The notes beneath the pieces are model-generated. The model worked only from the letters and a program-made list of their open reading frames with translations, had not been told where the DNA came from and ran no database searches. From contig WPIO01000017.1 of NCBI GenBank assembly GCA_009760855.2, positions 3,462,501 to 3,526,500 of the forward strand: a stretch of DNA of 64,000 nucleotides. The letters run 5' to 3'. Within the stretch, counting starts at the first letter, position 1. The number at the start of each line of letters is the position of its first letter. Below are positions 1 to 39,942 of the stretch, piece by piece. The position numbers and the translations under genes were made by a program. This stretch comes from Cristatella mucedo. Its lineage: Eukaryota > Bryozoa > Phylactolaemata > Cristatellidae.

Positions 1-1320
1 AGTAAAAAGAGCTCATCTCCTGAAGCCCTTATACCACTATCACTGTGGTCTTCACTGGCAAACAAACTTATCCCAGCCATAACCGAGATTTGTAATGCTT
101 TTCTGGGAAAAGGGGTTGTACCCAGTCGGCCAACGTTAGACCGATACTTGAAAAGCTGGTTACAGTGGTACTTGCAGCAAACTATCGCCCAGTATCCCAT
201 CTTCTTTTTTGTCAAAGATTCTTGAAAAAAATTGTCGTTAAGCAACTGGTAGCACATTAAAAAGAACGAAATTTCAGAAAAGACTCAATCGGGGTTCAAG
301 AAGTAGCACTTCATTGAAACTGCTCTCCTCCCTGTAACCAATGGCATACTATGCAGCAACGATGCCGGAAATGTCACTGCCCTATCAGCTGCATTCGACA
401 CCATTGATCACGGTTTCCTACTTGGACGATTGAGAACTACGATCGGTCTGGCAGACAAGACATTGGCGGGGTTTAAATCGCACTTATCTAATCATGTTAA
501 ATCTGTATCGTGTGGTAGTCAGGTCTCATCCACCAGAACGGTCACCTGCGGAGCCCCTTAAGGGTCCGTCCTCGGTCCTTTGCAGTTCTCCATTTATACT
601 CAACTTCTAGGAATAGTGATTCAGGCCGATGGAATCGCCTATCACTTGTATACTGACGATACTCAGCTGTCTGTGTCATTTAAACCGTCGGAATCTGTTG
701 CAACGACTGATAAATTGAACGCTTGCCTTGCCGACATTCGATCCTGGATACCGGCAAATTTCCTTAAACTAAATGACGGTAAAATGAAACTGTTACTCAT
801 AGGACACCCCAAGCATGTGGCTGGACTAGAAGGCTCTTCTAATAGGTAATAATTAGTGGCGCTGTTGTGCAACCATCACCAAGTGTTCGACATTTAGGTG
901 CCGTCTTCGACATCTGCTTAAATTTTAAAAGCTTCGTTAAGAAGACTGCTTCCAGAGCTAGTCATCACGTCTGATCCCTATCTAAAATTAAGAACTGTTT
1001 TGCAAAGTGGCTTGCAAAGAATTTAACTAGCTCCTTAGTTTCTGTCTCGGCTAGATGATTGCAAATCTCTTTTGGCAGAGCTACCGATAAAGCCACTAGG
1101 CAACTGTTGCTGGCGATAAATATGGCATCAAGGCTAGCTTACAAATCCCATGGGCTTGACCACGTGTCTCCTTTGCTGAAAGATTGTATGGCTGCTGGTT
1201 GATAAACGGATACAGAGCAAAGTGCTCATGCTGACCCACAAGGCCCGCCACGGCTTGGCTCCTTCATACCTAGCTGAACTGCTACACCAGATTCAGCCTC
1301 CTCGTGCCTTCGGGTCCTGT
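1..1320 (+). mobile_element. LINE-A copy 1, 5' part (L2-clade reverse transcriptase, degraded)
   Basis: This is a non-LTR retrotransposon relic of the CR1/L2 type. Translated in pieces, it shows the RT motif series AFDTIDH (about 390-410), a GSVLGPL-like block (about 565-580) and the catalytic YTDDTQL box (about 646-668, YADD in active relatives). The [11 protein letters not shown] block follows at about 715-750. Stops and frameshifts break the frame, so it is inactive. The copy runs off the left edge of the window and is cut at 1320 by an inserted DNA element; it resumes at 2246. At least a dozen other pieces of this family lie in the window. Confidence 0.85.
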
Positions 1321-1404
1321 GGGGTAGGGACATTTACCCCCTAGACGTTTCCCCCCCAACATTCCCCCCCCCCGACATTTCCCCCTGGGGTAGAACATTC
1401 CCGT

Positions 1405-1668
1405 ATATGGTTTAAGGTTTAGGGTTTTAGGGTTTTTAGGGTTTAGAGTTTAGGGTTTAGAGTTTATGGCTTTTAGAGTTTAGGGTTTTGAGGGTTTAGG
1501 GTTTTATGGTTTAGCATTTAGGGTTTAGAGTTTTAGGGTTTAGAATTTGGGTTTTAGGGTTTAGAGTTTGGAAATTAGGGTTTACGGTCTTTGGGGTTTA
1601 GCGTTTAGGGTTTAAAGTCTAGTGTTTAGGGTTTTAGAGTTTAGGGTTAGGGTTTAGGTTTTAGGGCG
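1405..1668 (+). repeat. Degenerate telomere-like TTTAGGG array inside the MITE
   Basis: About 260 bp of variants of GGTTTAG, GGGTTTAG and GAGTTTAG with 6-9 base spacing. It lies inside the inserted element, so it is not a chromosome end. Short CCCTAAA-like stretches on the other strand occur near 23279 and 45780-45895. Confidence 0.75.
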
Positions 1669-2023
1669 GGCTATGCCTCCGCCACCTAAATCCGTCCTTG
1701 CTCGTATTCCGAGCTTTAATTGGTGCTTATTAGGGTGTAGCTAGATCTCTTGAGCTCGAGTTATACTCAGTAGACCCCTGAGGCTTAGCACTCATTTGCA
1801 GGAACGTGTGGCACGCAGCAGTGCGTGCCAGCTTTGACGAGTACGAACAGGTGCCGAGTTCGGAGTCGAGTGGGATCGATCTCTCACAGGACCAAACTGT
1901 ATAGCTCACCACTGCCGCAGCTGCTGCAACTGCCGCCACCGCTGGCTCCATTAGAAACCATCCTTCCATTCTTCTAATTATATTGGGATGACTTTATTTT
2001 AATAGAGCGTGAACTTCATTTGA

Positions 2024-2045
2024 TCTATATATATCTATATATCTA

Positions 2046-2115
<70 letters not shown>
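2024..2115. repeat. (TA)n / (TATC)n microsatellite
   Basis: An AT dinucleotide tract with interspersed ATCT and ATGT units, within the right half of the inserted MITE. Confidence 0.9.
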
Positions 2116-2245
2116 CTATATCTGTATTCTTAGTTATACATTCATCAACATAGGGGGAAATGTCCTACCGGGGAATGTCCTAGGGTCCAACAGGAGTGGG
2201 AAATGTGGGGGGGGGGGGACGTCCAGGGGGAAATGTCCTACAACC

Positions 2246-2612
2246 GGTCCTGTATGGAAAATAAATTAGCTGTCCCATTCCTCTGCTTAAAGACCGTTGG
2301 CAACAGAAGCTTTAGCTCTGTAGGTCCTAGACTGTGGAACTCACTTCCGAAGTACTTATGCAATGACAACTACTCTCTAGCACATCCTTTTTCAGCCATG
2401 CAAAGCTGCTACTTCTATTCTACTCACTACCTCAACTACTCTCCTGATTCGGTTATGCTTCTCACTTTCTCTTTATTTTGTGAGATTAAGTTTCTTGGCT
2501 ACCAACTTCGTACTAAAAGCCGCTTAGGCTGTGACTTCGCTATACAAAACTCTCATGCATAACATCACTTAGTCTTTACGGCTTTGTGGAGTTACAGACA
2601 GAGATACATCAA
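2246..2612 (+). mobile_element. LINE-A copy 1, 3' part
   Basis: This continues the LINE interrupted at 1320. It encodes the C-terminal RT motif RLWNSLP (2334-2354) followed by the Tyr/Ser-rich segment. It ends with the family's 3' untranslated segment (TTTGTGGAGTTACAGACAGA, then GATACAT). The tail here is degenerate rather than the usual (TACAT)n. Confidence 0.85.
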
Positions 2613-2885
2613 ACCCCTTAAGGTCGCTCCCTCATGCATGACAAGTACCTGGCTAAGTGAGGTCATATAACGTTATGCTGAAGCTGGGACAAGTCAAGCA
2701 ACACCAAAGGTCGTGCAATCTGTTGGAAATATCATGACTTAGCTAGTGTGCGTACATGGGTGTTGCAACCAGAACTATTCAGCTGCAGCAACAGAAAACT
2801 AGCTCTATTTTCCACCTTGAGAGGCAACCATAGCATAATTGCATCAGCAGAAAAAAAAGATGGTTATATGAGAGGCTATGATAGA

Positions 2886-3026
2886 CTAGGATGTAAGGTG
2901 CTCACTCGTCACGGTCGTGGGTTCGAATCCTGAAGTGAGCGATCCTTCATTGCCAACTGCAAGCGGTGGTAACAGCCGTTCAGGCTCTTCTGCGGCTTTA
3001 TACAAATGAGGCTGTCAAATCAGCTA
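2886..3026 (+). mobile_element. SINE-1 copy (tRNA-derived)
   Basis: This is a short interspersed element with a tRNA-like head: an A-box-like TAAGGTGCTC and a B box GGTTCGAATCC. The shared body follows: GATCCTTCATTGCC, CTGCAAGCGGTGG, CAGGCTCTTCTGC. It ends AATGAGGCTGTCAAATCAGC. At least seven other copies or pieces are in the window. The acceptor-stem pairing of a true tRNA gene is absent. Confidence 0.8.
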
Positions 3027-3200
3027 ATGACTACACGACCGGCTAACAGATTACCAAGCACAGAAAGTTTCCGGAACTAGTAAAGCCGTGTCAAGTGGCT
3101 TACATCAGGTTAGGCAAGGTCAAGCATGGACGTTTGAATCTGAAGGCAAAGCAGTAATGATGTAACAGCAATCGAAATGAATTATCTCAGCGAAGAATAC

Positions 3201-32169
<28,969 letters not shown>

Positions 32170-32720
32170 TTCGACGACGGTCAAAACCGTTTGGCCAGCG
32201 CCAGGTCATTTAGCGATTGCAAGCAAGCCACCGCATCGAAACGCTAGCCGCCCCGTAGCAGGCCGAGCAAAAGCAAGCGCGTAGTGAGGGCGAGGCCTCC
32301 ACCGGCAGCCATCGAGCGAGCCTCTTACGTAGGTCACCGGGGACTGCCGAGGTTAAGGTCATAACCGCCGATCCGGTCCACAGCTGACCGACCTGCCGCC
32401 CAGGCCCTAAGCGGCTGCGGTTGTGGCTGCGGGCGAAGCGGCTGCAACTGCATGCGCAGCTGCAGCTGCTGTGCTGGTAACGTTTCGGAGCCCTTAAGTA
32501 TGCAGAGCAGTTCACGCCTGAAGAGTCACTCTTGTAGATCGGCATGACGGGCATGGCAGGCAGTCGAACAGGGCGCGGCTTGGCCTGCCCGACTCGGCTT
32601 ACAGAAAAGTGGGTGGCTGCGGTAATGGTGCCTTGACGCCTCCATATCTCCACCTGTAATTTTGGAATCACCGTAGTTCTGTCAAAATCCGATCGGCGTA
32701 GGGTTCGCATTCATTGGCCT
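32170..32720 (-). promoter_or_regulatory. GC-rich 5' flank / probable 5' UTR and promoter region of KSR
   Basis: A CpG-containing GC-rich stretch directly upstream of the KSR start codon. A long open frame on the minus strand (about 32210-32710) has no family motif and ends before the KSR ATG. No TATA box or other element can be assigned. The call rests on position and composition. Confidence 0.35.
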
Positions 32721-32725
32721 GGTTG

Positions 32726-33505
32726 TGCGTTCAATACCATTAATCACCGAGTCCTTTTTGAGCTCCTATCATCCCGCCTAGGCATCACCGGCACCACTAG
32801 GCAAGGGTTTGGGTCCTAACTCCTTGGATGATTATAGAAAATATATTTTAAAAGGAAAATTGTATCCAACCAGCCTTTAAATTATGGGAGATCCCGGGGA
32901 TGTGCGCACACGGTACACTTCTTTGCACAGTGGATACCCTACCTCTTTCTGGTGTATTCGCCGTACAATCTAGTGTGCAATCTAGTGCAATCTCGGCTTT
33001 GATTGTCATACAGCTGTACCTAACCTCCGTGCCTTATAGCTCTTTGAACTCTCTTTACTATTTTACAGCATCTGTTGCTGGCATTTGCACTTGGATGGCA
33101 GCAAATTCTCTCGAATTGAATGCCGATAAAATCTAGCATTAGTCAGGAGATCGGAAAGCCTAACAAGTCTAAATGCACTCGGGCAGCATATCTCTCGAAG
33201 CCTCTGCATGCCAATCTGAATGCCACGCTCCAAAGTGTGGGAATTTTACTAGACGACCACATCACCATTGCAGCTAATTCGGCCAGCTTTCAGCTGCTTA
33301 ACAGTGCAAACATTCAGTGATGCATAAATGGTAATAGCAAGGTCAAGCTGGTTCATACACTTGCGACGTCACTGCTAGACTTTCATCACTCGCAACACAC
33401 GAGTCGTCCTGCCTATGCATTGCTACGCTTGCAGTTGGTGAACTCACAACTAGACTCGTCTGTCATGAACGTCGCAGCTGCCACATTGCACCACCGACCA
33501 GTACC
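32726..33505 (+). mobile_element. LINE-B copy (RT half, degraded)
   Basis: FNTINHRVLFELLSSRLGIT (RT start), AGICTWMAANSLELNADKI (about 33073-33132), then the block before and after QLVN..TRLVCHERRS.HIAPP. Stops and frameshifts are frequent. The 3' end is missing. Confidence 0.7.
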
Positions 33506-33865
33506 TGAGTGCGTACGGCAGGCTTAGAGAAGGCTGCCGTTCCCTACCTCTAAAAATACGATGCCCACAAAAATGATATCTCTCTTAAAACCTAAGCAAA
33601 GCGCAAGCGAGGAAGTCGAGCCCCCCCCCCCCCATGGAAGCCTTACTCGCCCAATCTAAAAAGAAAAACAGAGTGCAACCCTATTCTGGAGAATCGCCTC
33701 AGATCTGAAATCCCGGAAGGCTTCAAGAGACGCTGTCTACATATTTTAATAGCTGTTACCTACTTATTTCTTATTCAATGATTATATTTAATAAATTCTT
33801 AAAGCTGGAATGACGCTCGTTGGACTCGTGGAATGAACTTGGCCACTCCGACTATCGCGGTGCCT

Positions 33866-33925
33866 ACTAGAAATAAATAAAATAAATAAATAAATCCTAG
33901 CTGATTAAACAGCCTCTTTTTATAT
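33866..33925 (-). mobile_element. SINE-1 3' tail fragment with (ATTT)n
   Basis: On the minus strand, AAAGAGGCTGTTTAATCAGC is followed by TAGGATTTATTTATTTATTT. This shows an ATTT tail on a SINE-1 end. Confidence 0.55.
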
Positions 33926-34419
33926 TGCTCGCTCATTGAGTCTCGCTTCGGTGCTCACCTAGAGCAACGTGGAACGATCTGGCTGAATGCTAGCGTCCTT
34001 AGGCCACTCGCTACAGTTAGTACTCCTAGGTCTTCGCTATTTCACAGCATACACGGTGAACTTAAATAATTCAACTTTCAACTCCATTTTCTGGCATTGT
34101 ATTAGCCGGACGGTCACTCCAAGGGACCGCCTTTGTGCTAGAGCTCTGATGGGGTGCCACACTGAATACCTTTTTTTGCATCCATCTTGTACCCGTGGCT
34201 TCCTCTCGAGACAGACTGTCAAGCTGTGCGCCAAGAGTGCACCACCAGGCAGGCATCGGTAGCCTCTCTTTGTTGTCGAAGATTCTCAAAGAGATTTCGC
34301 CTAGGAAGCTTGGGGAACACATCGGCAAGAACAAAAGTCAGAAAATTTCCAATTTCAGCCGGGATTCAAGCAACACCACTCTCCTAAAACCCCTCGCCTC
34401 CGTGTGACCAAAGATGTCC

Positions 34420-34562
34420 GGTTTGGCCCAGTGGTTAAGGTGCTCGCCCTGACTAAGGTCTGGCCGAAGTCGTGGGCTCGAGCCCCATAGCATATGCGAA
34501 GCGCCTGGATAGAGATTGAGTTGTCTTTGGGCGCTATACAAATGAATTATATGTTCTTTATA
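34420..34562 (+). mobile_element. SINE-2 copy (well preserved)
   Basis: TTTGGCCCAGTGGTTAAGGT (A box TGGCCCAGTGG), GTGGGCTCGAGCCCCATAGC (B box), then AAGCGCCTGGATAGAGATTG, AGTTGTCTTTGGGCGCTATA and CAAATGAATTATA. The last 55 bp match the LINE-B 3' end. Confidence 0.9.
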
Positions 34563-34574
34563 TTTCCTAAGTAA

Positions 34575-35489
34575 CAATTATGGTGGTAATATCACTGCCC
34601 TATGCCTGCTCAATCTCTCAGCTGCAGTTGAACTACCGATCACGATTTCCTAACAGAACAATTGGCAACAACGATCGATCGGGCAGATAAGGCACCGGAA
34701 CGGCTTAAATCGTACTTGCACAATAGTGTAAACGCTTGTAACCCACTGCAGCCAATAATAAACTGAATAGCTGTCTTGCAGACATTTTCTAAGATTCGGG
34801 GCTGCCTACTAAGGCAGTTTTCTAAAAATTCAGCTAGCTTAACGGCTTTGTCTTGGCTGGGCTATGGCAATAGCGTTTTGACCGTGCTACCGAAAAAAGG
34901 CCATTAAGCCTCTGCAGCTGGCGATCAATATGGCTGACAGGGTAGTCAAAACAAATCCCAGAGGTTCAGACACGCATCTCCATTGCAGAAGGAGCTGCGA
35001 TGACTCACGGTCGATAAACAGATGCAGGGCAAAATTCTTATTTTGACCCACGAGGCCGTCGCTCGGTTCCTTCATAATTAGGTGCAGTGCTGCACTAATT
35101 TCAGCTTGCCCCAAGTTCCTCAGTGGATAATAAACTGGCGGTTCTGTCCCTACGCTTAATGACTAATGGCAACAGAAGCTTAATCTCTGCAGACTGTGGA
35201 ATGCGGAACTCACTTCCACCGTTCTTGCGCATCAACAACTACCCTTCTGCTGCCGACTGCGGCATCCTTTGTAGTAGCGCTGCGTTGCTACTTCCGCCTC
35301 GCTACTTACTTCCTCGACTGTCCTCCAGACTCAGTCCCTGTTTCTGACTTCCTCGTCGTTGTGTGAGCTAAAGTCTATTGGCTACCATATAAGCAACAAG
35401 AGCCACATTGGCTTTAGGTGGGCGTGGAGAAAGATCTCTTGCGTAGCACCCGCTTAGTCGTTGTGGCTTCGTGGAGTTACAGATGGAGT
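34575..35489 (+). mobile_element. LINE-A copy with internal deletion
   Basis: It starts with GGTGGTAATATCACTGCCCT (compare 360-390) and the degraded DHDFL RT motif. It skips the YADD region, then continues from the ISRI-like block to the 3' UTR GTGGAGTTACAGATGGAG. Confidence 0.75.
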
Positions 35490-35814
35490 TATTCGATGGC
35501 GATACCCATTTTCAAAAAGCATCAATACCCGCCATCAAAAGCGCGCCACCCGAAAGCCTTTTTAACTAAAGAGACCAATACCCACTTATGTAGAGTTAGG
35601 CGCTACACCTCGAAGGCTTCCCGTCCGACGCGGCCAACTTGGCTCCACCTAAAAGACATTAATAGTGTCCCTCCTGAGAAGCAGCCCGAGGCAGGCCCGC
35701 GAAGAAGGTTCGCCGCTCTCAAATAATCTCGAGTACTTCTAAGAAAAATGGTCATCTACTGTCTTCGGTGAGCTTGAAGCTCTGAAATGGCGGTGAGCTA
35801 AATCAGCGATAATA

Positions 35815-35955
35815 ATACTTTTCATTTGTAAAGCGCCCTAGGAGAACTTACTCACTTTTCAGACGCTTCACGTGTGCCATGGGGCTCGAGCCCACGACCT
35901 CGACCAGACCTTGGTAGGGGCGAGCACCTTAACCGCTGTGCCAAACCGAGATTGT
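35815..35955 (-). mobile_element. SINE-2 copy
   Basis: Tail complement CATTTGTAAAGCGCCCTAGG, then B-box complement GGGGCTCGAGCCCACGACCT and A-box complement CCTTAACCGCTGTGCCAAAC. Confidence 0.85.
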
Positions 35956-36514
35956 GATTAACAATCATTATATGTGGTTCCTTGATCGTAACGGCAAGGA
36001 ACCAATTGTGCGACTATCTACGGCCGAGGCTGCATAAAAGCCGCGCCATGAGATGTATAGACGATTGCGATTCAAACTCAGCATTTTGTGAGCTGATTTG
36101 AGCTGTGCGTCATGGAGCCGTTGGTGTACGCCATGGCCGCTGCTGAATGCCTGTACCACTCCACTGCTGTCAAATAGATGTCTACGTTACGGATACGGCC
36201 TTGCTTTGCTAAGTTATTGCGCCTCTTCACCGCTGCCGCGATCGTACTGCTGTCGGCATACCTGCTTGTAATTGTGCAGCAACTACAAGTCGTTAGCCGC
36301 GATACAAGATTCAGGCGTCGCCGGTATTCCTCGTGTGGAGGCTGAGACTAGCATCGTCACGGGTGTTCGCGGCCCAGTTCTAGCCGTACGTGGAAGCAGT
36401 ACACGACGCTTGTAGCATTTTGTTCATAAAACGTGCCGCCCAGAATCCTTCTTTGAAAACGTCCCTTTCAATTCGAAGAGCCTGAATTTTTGTACCGAAG
36501 GGTTTCGCACCACT

Positions 36515-36715
36515 TCGCTAACTACCTCGACTACTCTCTGACTCTGCTATGCTTCCCACTTTTTTTGTTGTTGCTTGAGATGAAGTCTGTTGGCTACCGA
36601 ATGCGTGCCGAAAGCCAATTAGGCTGTGAGTGCGCTATACAAAACTCTCCTGCGTAACACCCACATAGTCGATGTGGCTTTGTGAAGTTACAGACGGAGA
36701 TACATACATACATGC
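36515..36715 (+). mobile_element. LINE-A 3' end (200 bp)
   Basis: CTAACTACCTCGACTACTCT onward, with GTTGGCTACCGAATGCGTGC and the end GACGGAGATACATACATACA. Confidence 0.85.
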
Positions 36716-39010
36716 ACTGGGGCAGTTCACAGGTTAGCCGCGATGCGAGCCCTTGCCTTAGTGGGCTCGACTAGAGCACCTAGTACAGACCCGGCTCCTG
36801 GTCCACCTAGCTCCGGATAGAATGGAGCTTTGTGCAGGTGAACCGGCTAGGAGATGGAGCGACTGATGTTCTTAAGTAGACGTAGAACGAGAGGGTGGCA
36901 AGCTTTCGCAGGGGCTATCTAATAGTCTAGAGACGAAAACGAATAAGCCTGAGAACGGCCATCAAGAGTGAGGGGGCCGAGAAAATAGCAGCTACGAAAA
37001 TAGGGCCGAGAAAATAGCAGCGCGAGGTCAGGAGTTCAGATGAGAGAGAACATAACGGGACGACTGACAGAGCTCGGGGCTGCAGCTTCCGTAGTCGATG
37101 CGAGACTGCGCGTCGAGAGCATGAGAGTCGAACCCTACCGCGACGAACAGCTAAGTGCAACTTGGACTTCGCAGTTGCGTTCTGCCGGCTGCTCAGTTAG
37201 CTGCTCGTATCTTTGGGGTGCTGTATCGGTCCGCCTTCGGGGCTGGGACCATCGCTAGCGACGCGCGCATGGGGTAGTTTATTATGCTCGGGCTTCGGGA
37301 GTTCGTACGGTTAACTCCGTTGGTCCGATGCGCGCCCGCCGCGTAAAGGCGTAGGTTAGGTTCATGTACTCGGGTTTCGGGAGTTCACGCAGTTAACTCC
37401 GACGGTCCGGTGTGTGCCGCGTAAAGCGCTTGCGTTGGCGCGTAACCACTACTAACAGGCCCACAATACGCTGTCGCTTTCGGCGCCCAGTTGTGGCCGC
37501 TTGTGTTTTTACCACACTGCAGCGCAGCATCGCACAGTCCATCAGTAGAGAACCGTGGGATGAACGTCTTCGCGGTCACATACATACATGCAATTTACCT
37601 CCTCAGCAAGTTCGGAAGTGGGATTACTGAGGTAGAACTAGGTGCCGGCACGGTTGATTATTGGCTGGTTGAAAAGGCGGCGGCAATGCGACGGAATGCT
37701 GAGGGGGCGGCGGCGAGCACGGAGCGGTTGGCTCTTTCCATCTCAGCGCTCGCTCAGGGGTTGCCCGCACCGGCGCTTCGGGAGACTCACCGTAGACTCG
37801 CTAGCAGTGCTAGTTGTCGTCTAGCAAGCGCCTTTCTCAGTTTCTTCTTCGCAACCACGGAAGAACTCGACACTTTTGGATTCTATTTTAGTTGCGCTTC
37901 CATTTACCAGCACCCGTCCATATTAATTGCTGATTGTGCGCCTATGCGTGCTCACAATTCACAGCGACAGCGTAGTCTGGTGGTGGCTCCCTAGGAGACC
38001 GCCGGTCATAGAAGGATGCTGAAGAGGCATTTTGTGCCGCTTCCGGTCAGCACTCTCTAGTACCCTTAGTCGGTCCCTCGGCGGCGGCACCGAGGCTTCT
38101 AAGGAGCCTCCGGTTAAGGAATTGCAATCATGCGGAGCCGTTTTGCGTAAAGGACGCAGCAATTTAAATCCACTCCGAAGGCTGCTACGTAGCAACCGCT
38201 TCCGGGTAATCAGCGTATCGCCTAGGGATCGTAATGACACAATTGGTCTTTCGAATAGCTCGCTAAGAAAAGCGAATCTCTAATCAGGCGCTTGGAAACG
38301 AGAGAAGCAATAGCTAGAGTTGAATGAGACGCAAGATACCGCGCAGGGACAGGCATTCAAAAGCGCGAAAGTAGAGACACTCAGGTTGGCCTCGGGATGG
38401 CTAGACGCTAATGCTCGGCAATGTCGATACTGGTCGCTCTCGTACGGGTCCTCGTCGGGGCCAAATTAGCAGTATCTATAGAGCCTTTAACAACCCCGCC
38501 TCAACCCCGTAAGCCCGCCGTGGGATCCCTGACTGAGGCAGCGCTCTGTTGGCTTGTCGGGCTGCGCACGGATCTAGGGCGTTTCTCCAGAAGGGAGGAA
38601 CACCTCAAATGGCGTACTCGAAAGTTGAAAGCACTCCCTCTAGCACCGCGGTCGCTGCAGGAGCAGGGAAGGGGCCGACGGGTCGTGAACATCTTGGACC
38701 TGCCAGAAGTGACTCGACGGGCGGCTCGGCAACCCGACGCGTCCTCTCGGCCACAATTAACACGGTTTCCTGCCCCGGCAATGTCAAGGTCTGACCCAAT
38801 CGGCCTTATCCGCGCTACGCCTGCGGTGATCGAGTCGCTATTGCGCTCCACCAGCGTAGTACAGCTGTCGCGCAGGTGAGCACAGTCGAATGTTCGCCGA
38901 CAGCAACACGCGAGTGTAACGAGCTTCACCACCAGATACAATTGTACCATAACAAAGAAGCTCAATGCGCGGAGGCGATTCGGGGCGTCGCGCGTAGTCG
39001 ACGCCAATAG
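36716..39010. other. GC/CpG-rich stretch without a recognised gene
   Basis: The base composition shifts to GC-rich with many CpG dinucleotides. Several long open frames (for example 37491-37994 and 38421-38879 on plus, 38501-39007 on minus) overlap on both strands, as expected from high GC. None shows a domain motif. Local duplications occur at 36972-37020 (GGGCCGAGAAAATAGCAGC twice) and 37284-37434. Confidence 0.5.
37284..37434. repeat. Two ~65 bp diverged direct repeats, each with a hairpin
   Basis: CTCGGGCTTCGGGAGTTCG and CTCGGGTTTCGGGAGTTCA start the two copies about 85 bp apart. Both contain GGAGTT...AACTCC inverted halves and end GCCGCGTAAAG. Confidence 0.65.
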
Positions 39011-39022
39011 TAGACGGTCTTC

Positions 39023-39425
<403 letters not shown>

Positions 39426-39942
39426 GCGATTGCGGAGGGCTAGCGTCATACATTACGTGCACTCACACACGACACAGTCGCGATCGCGCGGCGGAACAAG
39501 CGCTTGCGCCGCCCACTCAGTGGTCGTCAGACACCACCATCGACTCGAAGTGGTGAGCAGTACGTGCGCTTGCGGTGGCGCGAGCGAGCAAGCCCAGCCA
39601 GAGGTGTAGTGTGACCTTTCGGCGTCTGGGGGTAAAGCTACAAATGGCGCCACCTCCCCTTGTCACAGATTGCTGCAAAACAGCTCCGCCGCAGAAGAAA
39701 CACCAAAAGCACGCGCTAGCGTGCATATCGAGTCGAGAAAGTTGTATTAACTGTAGTAAAGCTACAAGGTAACTATCACAGATTCAACTTTTTGGAAAAT
39801 TTTTCTGGCCTTGAACGTGACAAACTGGTTCATTATAGTTTGAAAGTCAATATTTCCGGTGTTTCTTTCTCTATTCTTAATAGTGCCGAATCGGAGAGTC
39901 GATGTTGACCCAGTGATGCTCTCAGATAAGACAGGATTATCT

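Larger units (their letters stand above)
1321..2245. mobile_element. Non-autonomous DNA transposon (MITE-like) with TIRs and 8 bp TSD
   Basis: A 925 bp insertion interrupts LINE-A. The 8 bp GGTCCTGT stands at 1313-1320 and again at 2246-2253, while uninterrupted LINE-A copies (for example near 26973) have it once. The ends are imperfect inverted repeats: the left end reads GGGGTAGGGACATTTACCCC, and the reverse complement of the right end reads GGTTGTAGGACATTTCCCCC. Further C-tract/ACATTTCC modules sit inside each end. There is no transposase. The core holds a degenerate TTTAGGG-like array and a TA-rich tract. An 8 bp duplication is typical of hAT elements; the superfamily is an inference. Confidence 0.8.

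Noticed and set aside
1405-1668. TTTAGGG repeats taken as a telomere or as evidence for a plant genome
   Set aside because: The array is degenerate and lies inside a transposon-like insertion bounded by target duplications. The surrounding genes (KSR, TM6SF) are animal genes.
32210-32710. 166-codon minus-strand frame upstream of KSR exon 1 as an N-terminal extension of KSR
   Set aside because: An in-frame TGA separates the KSR ATG from upstream sequence in the KSR frame, and this open frame has no domain. It is more likely 5' flank.
34420-34500. tRNA genes at the SINE heads (also 2886, 19004, 54030, 61178 and 63586)
   Set aside because: B boxes are good, but acceptor and anticodon stems do not pair convincingly. 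The heads are always joined to the same SINE bodies.
38421-39007. 152-codon plus and 168-codon minus frames in the GC-rich block
   Set aside because: High GC opens several frames at once, and no protein family pattern is visible.
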